NCBI GenBank assembly: GCA_030435675.1 | Contig: CM059625.1 | Span: forward strand, 11,160,001 to 11,224,000 | DNA: 64,000 nucleotides | Reading direction: 5' to 3' | From: Steinernema hermaphroditum | Lineage: Eukaryota > Nematoda > Chromadorea > Rhabditida > Steinernematidae | Shown here: one piece after another, positions 55,576 to 64,000 of the stretch | How positions within the stretch are numbered: the stretch's first letter is position 1 | How the letters are laid out: each line of letters begins with the position of its first letter | Notes under the pieces: generated by a model | The model's input: only the letters and a program-made list of their open reading frames with translations | What the model was told of the DNA's origin: nothing | The model's database searches: none | Position numbers and translations under genes: made by a program

Positions 55576-56800
55576 GTGCGGTTTTATTTGTTTGAAAATA
55601 CCCATTCTCAGTTTAAAACAAAGAGTTCAGTTGGTACCTATTAATTAATGGGAAAACTGTGACGGGCCTCTGGGAACAATAATGTTTCGCGCACTTTCCG
55701 GATAACAGAAGTACTTAAACCCTAAAAATTTAACTGGTATTAGGTAGGAAATATGTCTGTCTATGACCAAAAGCTGAGTTTCAAACTTCTTAATGTATTT
55801 TTTAATGAGGAAGGCATCAGGAATGCACAACACATTATTTATTGTGATCGCATACATATGCTCAATCGGATCGGACTTCTAACGAGCTCTGCGGACTGTA
55901 CCTTGCACGCGAAATCTGTTCCCACTAATTGAACTTGATGCAATACAGCTACTTATGGTTTCGAGTAAGTCAAGCTCTCAAGACTGATCAAAGATTCTCT
56001 TTCACTTCTTCCTGAAAAACCGACGATTTATTCCTAAATCACCGAATGGGGAAACGAGCGATCAAATTACGCCGTTGGAAACGGCCAGTTTATTGCACGC
56101 CAATTAGTTAGAGCTTGCAGCAGGCGCTAGTAGGACGATACTCGCCGTCGACATGCTCATCGAAACTTTGTCCAATTAGTCAAATACTAATTTGCTCGTT
56201 TTGCTGAGCGTCGACGGGCCAATCAGCGACGATTGTGGCAAAAAAAAAGAAACAGAGGACGATATTCCTCATCCGCTCCGTATCTAAAGGCGCGATTTAA
56301 CGATTCTCCTTTTTCACTCTCTGCCAGTACGTCACTCTTCCCCGGGCGGCAAACAGAACAAAACGCAGAAGCGAATCTTTCCGAATTGGCCTGTCGGACA
56401 CTAACAGAGTCTTCCCGCAACGGCAACGCTGAACCACCCACTCATCCCTCTACTAACCCTTTAAAATTCTCGTTTAACGGGCAAGCTTCGCTGCCATCCT
56501 CACGCAAGGAACTACGTGCGCGCTTTTGGAATCGCTCATCTGAATAGCTTTGTTTTCTCGTCGTTCTTGCTTTTCCCGACTCAGTGTCAAGTACCAATCA
56601 CTGGCACTGCCACTCAAAAGCTGAATTTTATAATTCGGAGAGGCGCACAGTGGACCATTGCTATTCACTTAAACGCAAAAGGCGCGACCAGAGCACTCGT
56701 TCCTCCCTCTTCGGTACGCCTTTCTGTAAATTGCTTTTTACAATCATCGCAGAAGTTAACCCTTATTCAGTTGTTTCTTTCTATCGTTCTTTTCTGCTTG

Positions 56801-56855
56801 ATGCCAGGACCGGCTTGGGACAGCACTGCTGTTTGGATACCTCGTCATTCTCAAT
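56801..56855 (+). CDS. pkc-2: Candidate short alternative first exon of pkc-2
   Basis: Eighteen codons (MPGPAWDSTAVWIPRHSQ) followed by a strong donor gtaagt in phase 1, again matching the phase required by the exon at 59080. It would give a conventional PKC with a short leader before the pseudosubstrate, closest to mammalian length. The upstream DNA is pyrimidine-rich, as at other promoters here. There is no independent support. Confidence 0.35.
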
Positions 56856-57711
56856 GTAAGTTACCAACTTCCTTCTTCTCTTTACGCTCTTAAAGTAATT
56901 TTGAGATCTGCATCGAAATCAAAATCTTTGTGCTATGATATCACATACTGATCTGAATTGTTTTCTGGTTCGTCACTGATACATTGCAACATTCTAAATT
57001 TGTGTTTCACGCACCAAAAGGCACTACAGAAATATGTTCGGTTGGGTGCACAATTTGTTTCCTCCAATCCGATCAGGCTCTCCGCAGCTTTCGTCCCTTA
57101 TTCACTTCACTTCACCGCTTGCCACCCGCCTAAATTACCGTGCCCTGGATCAAAACAGGGTTTCCCTTAATGTTCACCACAGACGAACACACGCACAACT
57201 ACGCGCAGGCAGTTTTGTAGACCTTAAGAACGTAAAGTTCGCTCGAATGACGCCATCGCGTCCTCTGGCGACTCCGATCTTCGAGGCATTCATCCAGCGT
57301 CGTCAGCCGCACAGTTCCTTACATTCAATCGCATTTTCTATTTTCTTCCCCGGCTCTTCCATTTCTCATTTGCCCCTCCCAGCATATGTTTCAAATTGCG
57401 GCAGTGCTTCCCTGAATCTCATCGCTTCCCCTTTTCCCCAAACGGGCTCGTCACACCCCTCTGTCGCTTCGCTTCCACCTGTATTCGACCATCCACCCAC
57501 TCATCTGATTTCGAACAAAATATCTGATCGTCCTCAGCGATTCCGACCTTCCTCTGTACTTTGCACCAATTCGAGCCTCGCCTGCCCCTTCACGCCACTT
57601 TCCATTTGCATAAACATTATTGCAACCATATTCCCCTCTAATTCCATCCGTTCGGGTTAATATTACACAACTAGTCGCTGATTCCTTCCTGCCCATGAGC
57701 ACTGTTCCGCA

Positions 57712-62211
<4,500 letters not shown>

Positions 62212-62380
62212 TGATGTAGCAATAATTTCCCAATTTTGTGTCTCATTAATATTTTTTGTACTCATCGCACTAGGCCATTCCGCAAAGAGTTGTCCTCTCC
62301 ACAGATCACTATGGTTGTAATCATCGCTAAAGAACGTTCATTTAGTAGATGGGTTTGTGTTATTTAATAACAGTGACGCT

Positions 62381-62386
62381 AATAAA
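62381..62386 (+). terminator. Poly(A) signal downstream of pkc-2
   Basis: AATAAA 170 nt after the exon B stop; the only canonical hexamer I see near either last exon. Confidence 0.55.
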
Positions 62387-64000
62387 TTACACTGAGAACA
62401 CTTTGGTTGTCCGGGACCGTCAATGTGAACTGTACTTGCTAGAAATGGCTGTAAGCCCTGAGCTACTCGTCATTCAGTTTTAACTTGGAAACGTCTCTTC
62501 TTTGCGAATGAACCTAAGTTCTAAACCTACTTGTTCGAATCGCAACTCCATGCTACAAACATTATTGAAACCACATCTTTTTGAAAATTTTCTGGCAGTC
62601 CCCAAGGCTAACTCCTTTGTTTCACTTAAAATTCAGTGAACTTTTTTCGTTCTTGCACTTTAAACGGAAACTAAACACTTTATAGTCAAGTGTAATTACC
62701 TACAGAGCCGACCCGACGACCGTCTGGGATTTGTAGCCTCCAAAATTGCCTTAATTTAGCATCAATTCGTCTCGAATAAATTCCCTTCAAACTTAGTCAA
62801 ACAAATTAACCGCACTATCGGGGTCATTATAGCCTCTAGTACAAAATGAGCACTTTCTATGTGTATTTTAGAAAGTGTGAATGGAGAGTATTCGACAAAT
62901 TGCGCTTCTCGCGTATTTTATTCGTGATGAACTTCCTCTATTCCCTCTCACATGCGCCATCCTCGCACTTGCGGCTCCGAAAATGGAACTCTTGCGGCTG
63001 AATTAGCAACATGGGAGCAATAATCAGACGAGAAGGACGATGGTCATTGCCTGCACGAAGTGAAGACCATGCCGATAATGTGCGTTTGTTTTGCGAAATT
63101 GGATAACGACGTCGCTCCTTCTGGCGGCGGAAGTAGAACGCATTCGAAGCACCAGAAGAAAAACCACAGGCGAAGACAAATGCGTCAAGCGCACGGATAG
63201 TGATTTGCCTACAACGAAGAAGTAATCTAATCCGAAATGCATGTAAAGTACAAGCGATAAATAAACGAGCTTCCTGCATTGCTTTGACTCGTCCGCAGAT
63301 CCTCCGAGGCCCCTCAGCGTTTCGTCGGTACCCTCCATCAAGTTCACTTTCGATGTTTTCTATTTTGTAACTCCCTCAAAATGGCTTCCGCATATTCGTC
63401 TGCCAGGATTCCGTCGGCTAGAGTCGACTCCCTTAGGAGACGATAACCTCCTTGATCGGTCATAAAGCGATGTTTCTTGTGCACTATAAACACATTAAAC
63501 TTTTTTCGAATACTTGAGAACTTGAAATGCAACGCATGTTCAACTTAAATGAGGCTATCTTTATTCACTCACCTCAATAGTTTTGTCACCTACTCATTCT
63601 ACTTAACTAGTGTGCCAGCCTTTCTAAGTGAACTGAGGTGTCCCCCATTTCAATACTATTATATTTTCGTAGGCGCTGTATTCCACGAACCGTAGTGAAT
63701 GCAATGCTACTTTATTTTTTATGACCATTCCTCAAGTCATATTGTTGTTACTTAAGAATTTCCCGAACTTCTAATCAACTTGGAACATGTCTCCATTATT
63801 CATTATTCCATGGAAAATCTACGGCTTCCGAGAATTTTTCTTACTTTCAAAACATCGCTGTTGTTGGGTACTGTATCTAATCATAGCTGTTACTGTGTTC
63901 CCATTCATCTGACTACGTAACTAACTCAAAAACAGACACTTCCATACTTGTTGGTCGCCTATGGAAAGCATCGAAAAGTTGGTGTGCCTACAACTGATCA
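62387..64000. other. Right flank
   Basis: Mostly AT-rich with no clear gene. On the minus strand, 63488-63344 looks like a terminal exon (acceptor tttatag, then a frame through MTDQGGYRLLREST and ILADEYAEAILRELQ to a TGA). I do not recognise the protein, and no matching upstream exon is clear before the window ends. Confidence 0.35.

Noticed and set aside
57034..57660. 208-codon open frame, + strand
   Set aside because: Its Pro/Ser/His/Leu composition follows from the pyrimidine-rich DNA; no motif, no good ATG context, and other frames are also open.

Overview
This window is nuclear DNA from an animal, almost certainly a nematode. Genes are split into many exons by very small GT-AG introns, mostly 40-56 nt. 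The proteins include a CHE-10-type rootletin, a SAD-1 kinase, a kinase-less SAN-1/BubR1, a Clc-like four-span protein and a PKC-2-type conventional PKC. Small introns, moderate GC and these families would fit a compact parasite genome such as a Trichuris relative, but the species is a guess. There are no bacterial, viral or transposon genes that I can recognise.

Layout, left to right: (1) 1-3842, no convincing gene. (2) 3843-12846 (+), ciliary rootlet protein rootletin, 29 exons, 2217 codons. (3) 13850-16340 (+), secreted protein with two von Willebrand A domains and a possible chondroitin attachment site. About 100 nt later comes 16410-19539 (+), a formin-like GBD/FH3 protein with no FH2 domain; the spacing suggests an operon. 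(4) 22610-20119 (-), Clc-like (claudin-type) membrane protein. (5) 25625-23389 (-), TMEM104 transporter-like protein. (6) 28234-26729 (-), spindle checkpoint SAN-1/Mad3, divergent from 28807-30741 (+), SERAC1 lipid-remodelling hydrolase. (7) 31101-31560 (+), Ly6/uPAR GPI-anchored protein. (8) 37274-32135 (-), SAD-1/BRSK polarity kinase, divergent from 38794-40489 (+), ethanolamine kinase. (9) 41121-41707 (+), EMC4. (10) about 43.9/45.2-50.06 kb (+), a histone-fold/ankyrin/BTB protein of the ABTB2/BTBD11 type. (11) 53.5-62.2 kb (+), a large conventional PKC gene with several candidate first exons spread over 4.5 kb and two alternative last exons.

Most neighbours are unrelated housekeeping or neuronal genes, as expected in a compact eukaryotic genome. 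Exon coordinates in the entries were worked out by hand from splice-site consensus, reading frame and remembered family conservation. In the gene models given with full exon lists, all exon phases close in frame. The exception is the ABTB-type gene, whose 5' end and middle I could not resolve.

The most notable observation is at the PKC 3' end. Two successive last exons (61595-61771 and 62059-62211) encode the V5 tail with identical residue spacing, but one has a phosphorylatable Ser in the hydrophobic motif and the other an Asp. At the 5' end, four candidate leaders all end in phase 1 and would join the same pseudosubstrate exon.
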